Shown here: positions 1 to 7,099 of the stretch, piece after piece
How the letters are laid out: each line of letters begins with the position of its first letter
Position numbering within the stretch: the first letter of the stretch is position 1
Assembly (NCBI GenBank): GCA_034432095.1
Contig: DAOUCV010000058.1
Span: 1 to 25,039, forward strand
From: DAOUCV01 sp034432095
GTDB taxonomy: Bacteria; Chloroflexota; Dehalococcoidia; Dehalococcoidales; UBA2162
Length of the DNA: 25,039 nucleotides
Direction of reading: 5' to 3'
Notes under the pieces: model-generated
Databases searched by the model: none
The model's input: the letters and a program-made list of their open reading frames with translations, nothing else
What the model was told of the DNA's origin: nothing
Translations under genes and position numbers: made by a program

Positions 1-93
1 GCCCTAATGGCCTACTGCCAGCATCGCACAGCTAGACGGGAAGGGCAACCGTTTTCATTACTGGATTGTGAGCATTCCGCTCAAAAACGTTAG
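1..93 (+). CDS. Possible C-terminal tail of an upstream gene (partial, 5' end outside window)
   Basis: Frame 1 is open from the first base to a TAG at 91-93, giving about 30 residues ending in SLLDCEHSAQKR. Thirty open codons can occur by chance, so this rests mainly on context: the TAG overlaps the AGGAGG Shine-Dalgarno (92-97) of the next gene, as in a translationally coupled operon. The fragment is too short to assign to a family. It could instead be non-coding leader sequence. Confidence 0.4.
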   Translation, partial: ALMAYCQHRTARREGQPFSLLDCEHSAQKR

Positions 94-106
94 GAGGCAA
101 TGAAAG

Positions 107-322
107 ATGCGCCGAGGTTGTATCTCGTTAGGGAAAGTCCAGTGTGATGGGTGCCACCGTATTATACCGCAGTCCGAGCGATATTTAGCTATCGACGAAG
201 AGGATGGTGTTGAGGTAGAAAAGGGAAAGACAGCCCGCTATTGCGTTGAATGCGCCCTGAAGAAGGGTTACGCTCACTATAAACAAGAAAAAGATGAGAG
301 AATCCTCACCTTTTTCCCCTAG
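107..322 (+). CDS. Small zinc-ribbon protein of unknown function
   Basis: A 71-residue protein with two CxxC pairs, CDGC near residues 13-16 and CVEC near 46-49, separated by about 30 residues rich in acidic and basic side chains. This spacing is typical of a treble-clef or zinc-ribbon fold binding one zinc ion. The start is ATG at 107, preceded by AGGAGG at 92-97. An ATG at 100 lies in another frame and stops quickly. The gene sits 46 bp before metG on the same strand, so the two are probably co-transcribed. No catalytic motif, signal peptide or membrane segment is visible. I do not recognise the family. A role in translation or nucleic-acid binding is only a guess from its neighbour. Confidence 0.75.
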   Translation: MRRGCISLGKVQCDGCHRIIPQSERYLAIDEEDGVEVEKGKTARYCVECALKKGYAHYKQEKDERILTFFP

Positions 323-368
323 CTATTAGCTTGAGCGCTCCGGTTGTGGTAAAGTATGAGGAAGTGAA

Positions 369-2039
369 ATGAGTGAGAGAATTTTTATTGGTGTGGCCTG
401 GCCTTATGCTAATGGTTCGTTGCATTTAGGGCAGATTGCCGGGGCCTATCTGCCGGCGGACATCTTTGCCCGATATCACCGCGCTAAAGGAAACGAGGTA
501 TTAATGGTCTCCGGGTCAGACAAGCATGGCACGCCGACGACCATCAAGGCTGAACAGGAGGGCAAGACCCCGGATGAAATAGCGACATTCTACCAGCGGG
601 AATTTCTTGATTGCTGGCAGAAGCTGGGTATTTCCTATGACCTGTACACGACTACCGGTACGAAGAACCACACCGAAGTAGCTCAGGATATGTTCCTGAA
701 GCTCCTTGAGAAGGGCTACCTGTACCGGGACACCATGTCCCAGGCATACTGCCCGAAATGCCAGCGCTTCCTGCCTGACCGCTATATTGAGGGTACCTGC
801 CCATACTGTCAATCACCCAACGCTCGCGGTGACCAGTGTGAGGCATGTGGTAAGCCGCTGGAAACCTCTGGGCTCATTGGTGCGCGTTGCCGTCTCTGTG
901 GCGCCGCCCCGGTTTACCGGGACTCGGAACATTTCTTCTTTAGGTTACCCCTCTTTCGGGACAGACTGCTGGAGTGGGTGAAGCAACAGACCCACTGGCG
1001 CCAGAATGTCCTGAACTTCACCACACGATTTCTCGAAGAAGGGCTCATCGACAGGGCTATCACCCGGGACATAGACTGGGGGGTGCCGGTGCCCGTAACG
1101 GGGTTCGAGAACAAGCGTATCTACGTCTGGTTTGAAGCCGTCATTGGTTACCTGTCAGCGACCAAGGAATGGGCCAAGCTGCGGGGGTCACCGGAGAAAT
1201 GGCGCGATTTCTGGCAGGACAAGACGAAGAGCTATTACTTCATCGGCAAAGACAATATCGTCTTCCACACGATCATCTGGCCGGCAATGTTAATGGGCTA
1301 TGGTAACCTGAACCTCCCTTACGACGTCCCTGCCAACGAGTTCCTGACCATTGAGGGTAAAAAGCTTTCCACCAGCCGCAACTGGGCGGTCTGGTTGCCT
1401 GACTATCTGGCACGGTATCACCCTGACCCCCTGCGTTACCTGTTGTCGATAAACATGCCAGAGACAAGTGATACCGATTTTTCCTGGCATGAGTTCGTCC
1501 GCCGTAACAATGATGAACTGGTGGCTACTTACGGAAACCTGGCTCACCGGGTACTCACCCTTGTCTTCCGTAACTTCAATGGATGCGTACCCCAGGCGGG
1601 GGAATTTGATAGCCTTAGTCAAGCCCTTATCCACAAAGCTAAGGAGACTATTAAAACAATGGACGGGCTCCTTTACCGCTGCCGTTTCAGAGAAGCGATA
1701 AGGTCAGCGATGTCTTTGGCTCAGGAGACCAACCGCTACTTAGAGGAGAAGTCTCCCTGGAAAACAATCAAAGCGGATAGCCGGGCTTCAGCCAGTGCCT
1801 TATATGTGGCGCTTGCGGTGCTCTCCTGCCTTAGAACCGTGTTGCATCCTTTTTTGCCGTTTAGCTCCCAAAAGCTGCACGAGTTCCTCGGTTTTGAAGG
1901 CAGGGTAGAAGATTACGGCTGGAAGTGGCAGGATTTGCCACCGGGACAGAAATTGCGAGAGCCTGAACCCCTGTTTGTCAAACTGGATGAAGGACTAGCT
2001 GATGAAGAGACCAGTCGGTTGGGGAAGCCCGCCTCCTAA
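369..2039 (+). CDS. metG: Methionyl-tRNA synthetase
   Basis: This cytoplasmic class I aminoacyl-tRNA synthetase charges tRNA-Met with methionine using ATP. The HIGH-type motif appears as HLGQ (residues 19-22) and the KMSKS-type motif as KLSTS (332-336). Between them is an insertion with four cysteine pairs (CPKC 128-131, CPYC 144-147, CEAC 157-160, CRLC 174-177), the doubled zinc-knuckle form. After the helical anticodon-binding domain the protein ends at 556 residues, without the C-terminal EMAP-like tRNA-binding domain carried by longer MetRS forms. The ATG at 369 has a GAGGA Shine-Dalgarno at 358-362. It follows the zinc-ribbon gene and precedes the polyprenyl synthase by 33 bp. Family membership is clear. 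Confidence 0.97.
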   Translation: MSERIFIGVAWPYANGSLHLGQIAGAYLPADIFARYHRAKGNEVLMVSGSDKHGTPTTIKAEQEGKTPDEIATFYQREFLDCWQKLGISYDLYTTTGTKNHTEVAQDMFLKLLEKGYLYRDTMSQAYCPKCQRFLPDRYIEGTCPYCQSPNARGDQCEACGKPLETSGLIGARCRLCGAAPVYRDSEHFFFRLPLFRDRLLEWVKQQTHWRQNVLNFTTRFLEEGLIDRAITRDIDWGVPVPVTGFENKRIYVWFEAVIGYLSATKEWAKLRGSPEKWRDFWQDKTKSYYFIGKDNIVFHTIIWPAMLMGYGNLNLPYDVPANEFLTIEGKKLSTSRNWAVWLPDYLARYHPDPLRYLLSINMPETSDTDFSWHEFVRRNNDELVATYGNLAHRVLTLVFRNFNGCVPQAGEFDSLSQALIHKAKETIKTMDGLLYRCRFREAIRSAMSLAQETNRYLEEKSPWKTIKADSRASASALYVALAVLSCLRTVLHPFLPFSSQKLHEFLGFEGRVEDYGWKWQDLPPGQKLREPEPLFVKLDEGLADEETSRLGKPAS

Positions 2040-2072
2040 CTGACCTATCCGAATTATTCAGGAGAGGGGACC

Positions 2073-3038
2073 TTGGAGCTCAGTACAATTTATGCACCGG
2101 TTCAGGAAGACCTGTCCAAAGTGGAAGATAGACTGAGAGCGGTGAGCAAGGTTGATTTTCCCCACCTGGCTGAGCTGTTAGAGTATAGCCTGCAGAGCAC
2201 CGGTAAGAGGATTCGCCCGGCACTTACTCTGCTATCAGCTAAGTTTTACCATTACAACCCAGATTTGCTTCTGCCGATGGCTACTGCTGTTGAGATTATG
2301 CATACGGCTACCCTGGTTCACGATGATGCTATTGACAACTCCCCGATTCGCCGGGGCAGGTCAACGATTAACCAATTATGGGGGGAAGATGAAGCAGTAC
2401 TCCTTGGCGACTACCTGTTCGCTGAGGCAGGAGCACTCACCGCTACTACCGGGAACCTGCGGGTAATCAAGAATTTCGCGGCTACCCTTAAGACCATCTC
2501 CTGTGGAGAATTGATTCAGGCTTTTAATGCTTTTAATCTGGAGCAAACTCGCTCCCGGTACTTCCAAAGGGTTGCCCAGAAAACCGCCTCGCTCTTCTCT
2601 ATGGCTACCGAGTCAGGAGCCGTTTTGAGCCAGGCTCCGGAAGAATCAGTCCAGATTTTGGTAGAGTATGGTCATAACCTTGGTATCGCCTTTCAAATTG
2701 TGGATGATATTCTGGATTTTATCGGCACTGAGGAGGAACTGGGCAAGCCAGTAGGCTCCGATTTAGCTCAGGGTACTCTGACCCTGCCGGCAATTCTCCT
2801 CCTTGAACGCTACCCTCGAGACAACCCAGTAAAGAGGCTATTTGAGCATAGAGATGAGCGGAGTAACATAAAGCTAGCCATAGAGCTGCTTCGGAACTCA
2901 CCAATTATTCAAGAGTGCTATCAAGTTGCCTCAGATTACTGCGCCAGGGCTTGCCGCAATCTTAAACTGTTGCCCGATAATGCCAGCCGCCAGTCGTTAC
3001 TGGACCTAGCAGACTTTATTACCTACCGGAAGAAATAG
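2073..3038 (+). CDS. Long-chain polyprenyl diphosphate synthase (trans-isoprenyl transferase)
   Basis: This enzyme condenses isopentenyl diphosphate units onto an allylic diphosphate to make an all-trans polyprenyl diphosphate, the side chain of quinones or a related lipid. Both aspartate-rich magnesium sites are present: DDAID (84-88, followed by RRG) and DDILD (211-215). A KPVGSD motif (225-230) follows, and GKRIRP is at 44-49. The residues four and five positions before the first DDxxD are Thr and Ala, small side chains that in this family permit products longer than farnesyl or geranylgeranyl. Exact chain length cannot be read. Translation starts at TTG 2073 behind GGAGAGGGGA at 2061-2070. 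It converges on moaE with no intergenic base. Length (321 residues) is normal for the IspB/HepT group. Confidence 0.93.
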   Translation: MELSTIYAPVQEDLSKVEDRLRAVSKVDFPHLAELLEYSLQSTGKRIRPALTLLSAKFYHYNPDLLLPMATAVEIMHTATLVHDDAIDNSPIRRGRSTINQLWGEDEAVLLGDYLFAEAGALTATTGNLRVIKNFAATLKTISCGELIQAFNAFNLEQTRSRYFQRVAQKTASLFSMATESGAVLSQAPEESVQILVEYGHNLGIAFQIVDDILDFIGTEEELGKPVGSDLAQGTLTLPAILLLERYPRDNPVKRLFEHRDERSNIKLAIELLRNSPIIQECYQVASDYCARACRNLKLLPDNASRQSLLDLADFITYRKK

Positions 3039-3446
3039 CTATTCTCCCTCAACCAAGATACTGCCATCCTGATAGGTTTCCCTTTTGTGGGTAGGCATTA
3101 CCTGCTTGAAGCGGTCAACGACATACTGGCAGGCGGCAAACGCCTCCTTGCGGTGGGCACAGGCTACCGCAACAACCAGATTAATATCACCAACATTGAG
3201 TTTGCCTACTCTGTGGTAAATGGCGATATTATTTATCGGCCATTTCTGTCTGACTTCACTGGCTATCTGCCGCAAGCTAGCTTCCGCCGTTCCCTTGGTG
3301 TCTTGATATTCTACCGAGAGAACCGGCTTGTCATGGGAAAGTCCGCGAATTAACCCGATATAAGCAAGCACACACCCGCTACTATCGGTTTTAACCTCGC
3401 TAACGACAAGCTCGGGAGATAGAGGCTTATCGGTAATCTTAATCAC
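3039..3446 (-). CDS. moaE: Molybdopterin synthase catalytic subunit MoaE
   Basis: MoaE transfers sulfur from the thiocarboxylated small subunit MoaD to precursor Z (cyclic pyranopterin monophosphate), making molybdopterin for molybdenum or tungsten enzymes. Family hallmarks are visible: an N-terminal GxxxxYIGLIRG strand (25-35), the YHRVGKL segment (77-83), AHRKEAF (98-103) and a C-terminal PTHKRE, in which Lys121 is the likely active-site lysine. The 135-residue length fits the family. The start is GTG at 3446, with an upstream in-frame TAG and a moderate GAGGG Shine-Dalgarno. No MoaD, MoaA or MoaC is in the window, so the partner subunit must be encoded elsewhere. It lies 72 bp downstream of ftsH on the same strand and may be read from the ftsH transcript. 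Confidence 0.93.
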   Translation of the reverse strand: MIKITDKPLSPELVVSEVKTDSSGCVLAYIGLIRGLSHDKPVLSVEYQDTKGTAEASLRQIASEVRQKWPINNIAIYHRVGKLNVGDINLVVAVACAHRKEAFAACQYVVDRFKQVMPTHKRETYQDGSILVEGE

Positions 3447-3518
3447 ACCAGCACCACCCTCTGACTATTGTTTAGACACGGTTTTCTCTGCCCAAGAGAT
3501 GTGCCAAAGTGCCTGAGG

Positions 3519-5456
3519 CTAGTCAGGTACCACCGGGGCTTGCTTTGGTAAAGAACCGGGAATTATCGGAGACTTCTGGGTCTTGCGACCAGGTCTTGGC
3601 TTCTCAGTCGCCGGTTCAGCCGGCATCGGAGTAGGTACCACTGGGGTTTCCGGTGGGGCTGAATCTACAGGCTCCCTAAATAGTGCCTCCAAGGCTTCAC
3701 CCTCCAGGGTCTCCTCAGTCATAAGTCTCTGAGCGATTTGTATTAATTTCGGCTTGTTTTCGAGGAGTATTTTCTTAGCCGTATCATAGGCATTCCTGAT
3801 AATGCTATCGACCTCTCTGTCAATGGCGTTAGCTGTCTTCTCGCTGTAGTCTTTTTGCTCGGAGATTTCACGACCCAAAAAGATTAGCTCCTGCTTGTCG
3901 CCGAAGGTACGCGGCCCCAGTTTATCGCTCATGCCGTAGTCAGTTACCATCTTGCGGGCAAGGTCAGTAGCCTCTTTGATATCGCTCTGAGCACCGGTGG
4001 ATTTCTCATTAAAAATTAGTTCCTCAGCAGCCCGTCCACCGAGCAACACAGCTAATTGGTCATTGAAATAAGAACGTGTTGGCAGGTATCGGTCTTCCGT
4101 CAGTGGCTTGGTGTAACCAAGCGCTAGCCCACGGGCTATTATGGAAATTTTACGTGGTGGGTCAGCATTAGGCAGTTTTTTAGCTACCAGAGCATGTCCC
4201 GTTTCATGATAGGCAATAATTTCTTTCTCTTTGGGGCTAATCCGCCGGCTCTTCCTCTCCGGTCCAGCAATCACCTTGTCTATGGACTCCTCTAATTCCG
4301 CCATCTCAATAGCTTTCTTGCCTCGTCTGGCCGCTAGAATGGCTGCCTCATTCATCAGGTTGGCCAGGTCAGCACCGCTGAAACCAGCGGTCTGTTTAGC
4401 CAGAATCTCTAAATTGACTGACTTATCCAGTATCTTGCCCTTGGAATGGACCTTAAGGATGGCAACCCGGCCATTAACGTCTGGGCGGTCGAGAATCACG
4501 CGTCGGTCAAAACGACCGGGGCGAAGTAGAGCCGGGTCAAGTATGTCCGGACGGTTGGTAGCCGCCAGTACAATGACACCGGTATTGGTATCAAAGCCGT
4601 CCATTTCAGTCAGAATCTGGTTAAGGGTCTGCTCCCGCTCATCATGGCTACCGCCAAGCCCGGCACCGCGCTGGCGCCCGACAGCGTCAATCTCGTCAAC
4701 GAAGACGATACAGGGAGTATGGCGCTTAGCCTGGTCGAAGAGGTCACGCACCCTGGAAGCACCAACCCCGACAAACATCTCCACAAATTCACTGCCACTG
4801 ATGGAGAAGAAAGGTACTCCGGCTTCACCAGCCACCGCCCGAGCCAACAGCGTCTTCCCGGTACCAGGCGGACCCACCAGCAATACCCCCCTGGGGATGC
4901 GTGCTCCTAGGCTTTGAAACTTCTCCCGTGATTTGAGAAACTCCACCACTTCACTTAGTTCCTGCTTGGCTTCATCTACGCCGGCCACGTCATCAAAGGT
5001 TACCGTAGGTTTATCCGGCGGCGCCAGCCGGGCTCGACTGCGACCAAAGCTGAGTGCTTGGTTGTTAGCCCCGCGGGCGGCGCGAAAGAGAATGAAGAAG
5101 AACAAAGCACTAAGTAAAATGAAGGGTAACGAGCCAAGTAACCAGTTTCCCCAATCAATGCCGCCAGGTTTGATTTCATATTCTACGTCAGGATTAAGCC
5201 CGAGTTCTCGCAGGTCATTATAATTGAGAGCACCAATATTGGTCTTCAATTCTCTGCCGTCAGTAGCGGTAATGGTTAACCACTGACCCGTTTCGACTAT
5301 CTTCTCTATCTTATTTTCTTGTGACATAGCGATGAGTTTGCTTACGGATACTTCTTCTGGCTTTTGAGGCGCCGAGAGAAGAATGGTGGCTATCGCTACC
5401 ATGCCAAGCAGGATAACAATATACACTAAACTACCACGTTTCCAGCTTGATGGCAT
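3519..5456 (-). CDS. ftsH: ATP-dependent zinc metalloprotease FtsH
   Basis: This membrane-bound AAA+ protease degrades misfolded membrane proteins and selected cytosolic regulators, acting as a hexamer facing the cytoplasm. Domains in order: a first membrane segment (about 9-28), an extracytoplasmic domain, a second membrane segment (about 105-125), then the AAA module with Walker A GPPGTGKT (195-202), pore motif FVG (228-230), Walker B IVFVDEID (250-257) and a second region of homology ending RPGRFDRR (312-319). The protease domain has zinc motif HETGH (417-421) and probable third ligand Asp492. The last 45 or so residues are proline-rich and poorly conserved. ATG at 5456 has a GAGGTG Shine-Dalgarno. 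The gene has its own extended -10 promoter and is probably followed by moaE. Confidence 0.98.
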   Translation of the reverse strand: MPSSWKRGSLVYIVILLGMVAIATILLSAPQKPEEVSVSKLIAMSQENKIEKIVETGQWLTITATDGRELKTNIGALNYNDLRELGLNPDVEYEIKPGGIDWGNWLLGSLPFILLSALFFFILFRAARGANNQALSFGRSRARLAPPDKPTVTFDDVAGVDEAKQELSEVVEFLKSREKFQSLGARIPRGVLLVGPPGTGKTLLARAVAGEAGVPFFSISGSEFVEMFVGVGASRVRDLFDQAKRHTPCIVFVDEIDAVGRQRGAGLGGSHDEREQTLNQILTEMDGFDTNTGVIVLAATNRPDILDPALLRPGRFDRRVILDRPDVNGRVAILKVHSKGKILDKSVNLEILAKQTAGFSGADLANLMNEAAILAARRGKKAIEMAELEESIDKVIAGPERKSRRISPKEKEIIAYHETGHALVAKKLPNADPPRKISIIARGLALGYTKPLTEDRYLPTRSYFNDQLAVLLGGRAAEELIFNEKSTGAQSDIKEATDLARKMVTDYGMSDKLGPRTFGDKQELIFLGREISEQKDYSEKTANAIDREVDSIIRNAYDTAKKILLENKPKLIQIAQRLMTEETLEGEALEALFREPVDSAPPETPVVPTPMPAEPATEKPRPGRKTQKSPIIPGSLPKQAPVVPD

Positions 5457-5498
5457 CTTTCACCTCGATAGACTTGCTTCCCAACCTAACCTAACTGT

Positions 5499-5507
5499 AT
5501 TATACCA
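5499..5507 (-). promoter_or_regulatory. Extended -10 promoter of ftsH
   Basis: On the minus strand the sequence reads TGGTATAAT, an exact extended -10 (TGn plus TATAAT at 5504-5499). The -35 position 17 bp upstream (TTTCCC) is weak, as expected when an extended -10 is present. Transcription would start near 5492, giving an ftsH leader of about 36 nt that includes the GAGGTG Shine-Dalgarno. Confidence 0.65.
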
Positions 5508-5541
5508 GAAATAACTACGCAGGGAAAATAAAGAAACGGCT

Positions 5542-6396
5542 TCAGTCCGCTCTTAATGAGGTATTATAAGTTTCTTGTAGGAGCAGGGCGTCCTCTTCCA
5601 GGTTCGGGCTCTCGCAGATTACCAGACCCTTGACCTCGCAATCCCTTAATGCCTTGATGAGTTCAACATACTGAAAATCTGAATCTTTCAGGTTTAAATG
5701 TTTTATTTCTCCCTTCGCTCCGTAGCTGATACCGGAGATGTGGATATGCATATCATCTAAAGCCGCTCTGCCCAGTCTCTTTTCAACCTGCCCTAAAATA
5801 GAGATGAATTCCTGATAGGAGTTAGAAGCCCCGGTCCAAGCATGCCAGTGAGCGAAATCGATGCAGGGAGCCAGTCCTTCCAATTCAGTGCACAGGCTAA
5901 CTACTTCCTCTACTGTGCCAAACTGACTTTGTTTACCCATAACTTCAGGTCTAATCGATATCTGGATATTCTCCTGCTTAAGCTGATGCATTACTTCTGC
6001 CAGGTGTTTTTTTACCGTGTTATAGGCTTTCTCCGGCGGGTCACCAAGATAGAAAGCGGTGTGGAAAACAACGCTTTTCGCCCCGCATAGAAAGGCAATT
6101 CGAGCTGTCTGGAGTAGTCTCTGCTGGCTGGTTCTTATCTTTTCCGGCTCATGGGCGTTAAAGTTTATGTAGTAGGGAGCATGGGCGGATAATTTTACTC
6201 CCTCCCTAGCGGCAACATCCGCCACCAGGCGGGCGCCATCCTCACCCATCTTTACCCCCTGGACAAACTCCAGTTCCATACAGCCCAGCCCAAGCTCAGC
6301 AATACGCCTGATCCCATCTATACTCGTTCCTGGCGGTTTAGCGCTGTGTGGCGTACCACCAGTCCCAAAAAGAAGCCCCGTTTTTCGTGCCGCCAT
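5542..6396 (-). CDS. Endonuclease IV-like TIM-barrel metal enzyme (xylose isomerase-like/AP endonuclease 2 superfamily)
   Basis: The 284-residue protein has the pattern of the AP endonuclease family 2 TIM barrel. Likely metal ligands can be lined up with those of endonuclease IV: His72 (SAHAPYYIN), His112 (VVFHTAF), Glu151 (RPEVMG), Asp180 and His183 (CIDFAHWHAW), His217 (MHIHISG) and Glu262 (VICESPN). The DxH pair seen before the last ligand in classical Nfo is replaced by Glu230/His233 (GEIKHLNL). It may be an abasic-site endonuclease, but the same fold covers sugar isomerases, so substrate is uncertain. ATG at 6396 lacks a good Shine-Dalgarno. It is transcribed away from marR and lies upstream of ftsH, which has a separate promoter. 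Confidence 0.8.
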   Translation of the reverse strand: MAARKTGLLFGTGGTPHSAKPPGTSIDGIRRIAELGLGCMELEFVQGVKMGEDGARLVADVAAREGVKLSAHAPYYINFNAHEPEKIRTSQQRLLQTARIAFLCGAKSVVFHTAFYLGDPPEKAYNTVKKHLAEVMHQLKQENIQISIRPEVMGKQSQFGTVEEVVSLCTELEGLAPCIDFAHWHAWTGASNSYQEFISILGQVEKRLGRAALDDMHIHISGISYGAKGEIKHLNLKDSDFQYVELIKALRDCEVKGLVICESPNLEEDALLLQETYNTSLRAD

Positions 6397-6425
6397 TCTA
6401 AAAACCCACTATATATTTATGCACT

Positions 6426-6431
6426 ATTATA
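6426..6431 (-). promoter_or_regulatory. Candidate -10 box for the endonuclease IV-like gene
   Basis: A perfect TATAAT lies on the minus strand 30 bp before the ATG at 6396. No convincing -35 is found at 17-18 bp and there is no TGn extension. A second TATAGT closer to the start could be used instead. The region is very AT-rich, so chance matches are likely. Confidence 0.35.
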
Positions 6432-6475
6432 CTCTAATATCAAGCCCAATCTTGAAGTCGACAGACTGCCTCACC

Positions 6476-6504
6476 TTGACAGAGCCCCCGCTTAACGCTA
6501 TGAT
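6476..6504 (+). promoter_or_regulatory. Consensus sigma-70 promoter of the marR-MATE operon
   Basis: TTGACA at 6476-6481 and TATGAT at 6499-6504 are separated by exactly 17 bp: a perfect -35 and five of six bases at -10. This is the best core promoter in the window. Transcription should start near 6511, inside the left arm of the large palindrome, so a repressor bound there would directly block initiation. Confidence 0.85.
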
Positions 6505-6506
6505 AG

Positions 6507-6549
6507 TTATATTTTAAATAATTATAAAAAATAATTATTTAAAATATAA
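6507..6549. promoter_or_regulatory. 19-bp-arm perfect palindrome, probable MarR operator
   Basis: Left arm TTATATTTTAAATAATTAT at 6507-6525 is exactly repeated as its reverse complement at 6531-6549, with spacer AAAAA (6526-6530). Each arm also contains the self-complementary octamer ATAATTAT (6518-6525 and 6531-6538), with centres 13 bp apart, so one or two dimers could bind. It begins 2 bp after the -10 box and covers the predicted transcription start. Position and symmetry fit autorepression by the downstream MarR protein. An A-U hairpin in the leader RNA is also possible. Confidence 0.8.
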
Positions 6550-6575
6550 AGTAGTTGCTTAAAAGGGGAAGTCTG

Positions 6576-7031
6576 ATGAAGGATAGTATCCTGGATAGCG
6601 TTGCTGAAGACTTATTCTCCACACTGCCCCTTATTGATAGGAGTATCCGTAGAAAACTGCTGAAGACGGCACTTATCGGAATCAGCGAAGACTTCACCCC
6701 ACCTCATTTTGAGATTATGAAGTTACTGGATGAAGCCGGCACGCTCCATGTTGCTGAAATTGGGGAAAGATTACGGATAGCGAGACCACAGATGACCCAC
6801 CTGATAGATAAGCTGGTCGCCTTGGATATTGTTGAAAGACAGACAGATACAGAAGACAGAAGAATGCTCAATATTACGCTCACTAATAAAGGGAAAAGGA
6901 TTTTCAGAGAGCATGATAGTCATATCAAGAACGCTGTCAGGCAGACGTTGTCCTGCCTCACCGATACAGAACTCGAGGATTTATCGGCCTCGTTGAGAAA
7001 GCTAAAAGCCATATTTTCAAAATTGCAATAA
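6576..7031 (+). CDS. MarR-family transcriptional regulator
   Basis: A winged-helix DNA-binding protein of 151 residues that acts as a dimer. The HTH core covers PPHFEIMKLL through HVAEIGERLRIARPQMTHLIDKL, and the wing has the family signature DRRMLNITLTNKG. MarR proteins commonly repress their own operon and release DNA on binding a small ligand. I place the start at ATG 6576, which has AAGGGGAA at 6563-6570. A TTG at 6555 would add seven residues but has no Shine-Dalgarno. The gene lies directly behind a consensus promoter and a perfect palindrome and 68 bp before a MATE pump, so it is probably the autorepressor of a drug-responsive marR-MATE operon, comparable to MepR/MepA of Staphylococcus. 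The ligand is unknown. Confidence 0.93.
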   Translation: MKDSILDSVAEDLFSTLPLIDRSIRRKLLKTALIGISEDFTPPHFEIMKLLDEAGTLHVAEIGERLRIARPQMTHLIDKLVALDIVERQTDTEDRRMLNITLTNKGKRIFREHDSHIKNAVRQTLSCLTDTELEDLSASLRKLKAIFSKLQ

Positions 7032-7099
7032 CAGAGTGTCTTGCTGGACTCAATTCTCTTGACAAACTACATAGCCGTAGAAGGGAGGCAAATAATTAA

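Noticed and set aside
331..360. TTGAGC and TATGAG before metG as a promoter
   Set aside because: The matches are weak and the predicted start would fall at the Shine-Dalgarno, leaving metG without it.
4231..4917. 228-codon open frame on the plus strand opposite ftsH
   Set aside because: It lies wholly antisense to the AAA domain of ftsH, has low-complexity Ser/Arg-rich composition and no Shine-Dalgarno. It is a shadow of GC-biased codons.
7059..7064. TTGACA between marR and the MATE gene, possible second promoter
   Set aside because: No -10-like hexamer is found at 15-19 bp downstream; that position is the purine-rich Shine-Dalgarno of the MATE gene.
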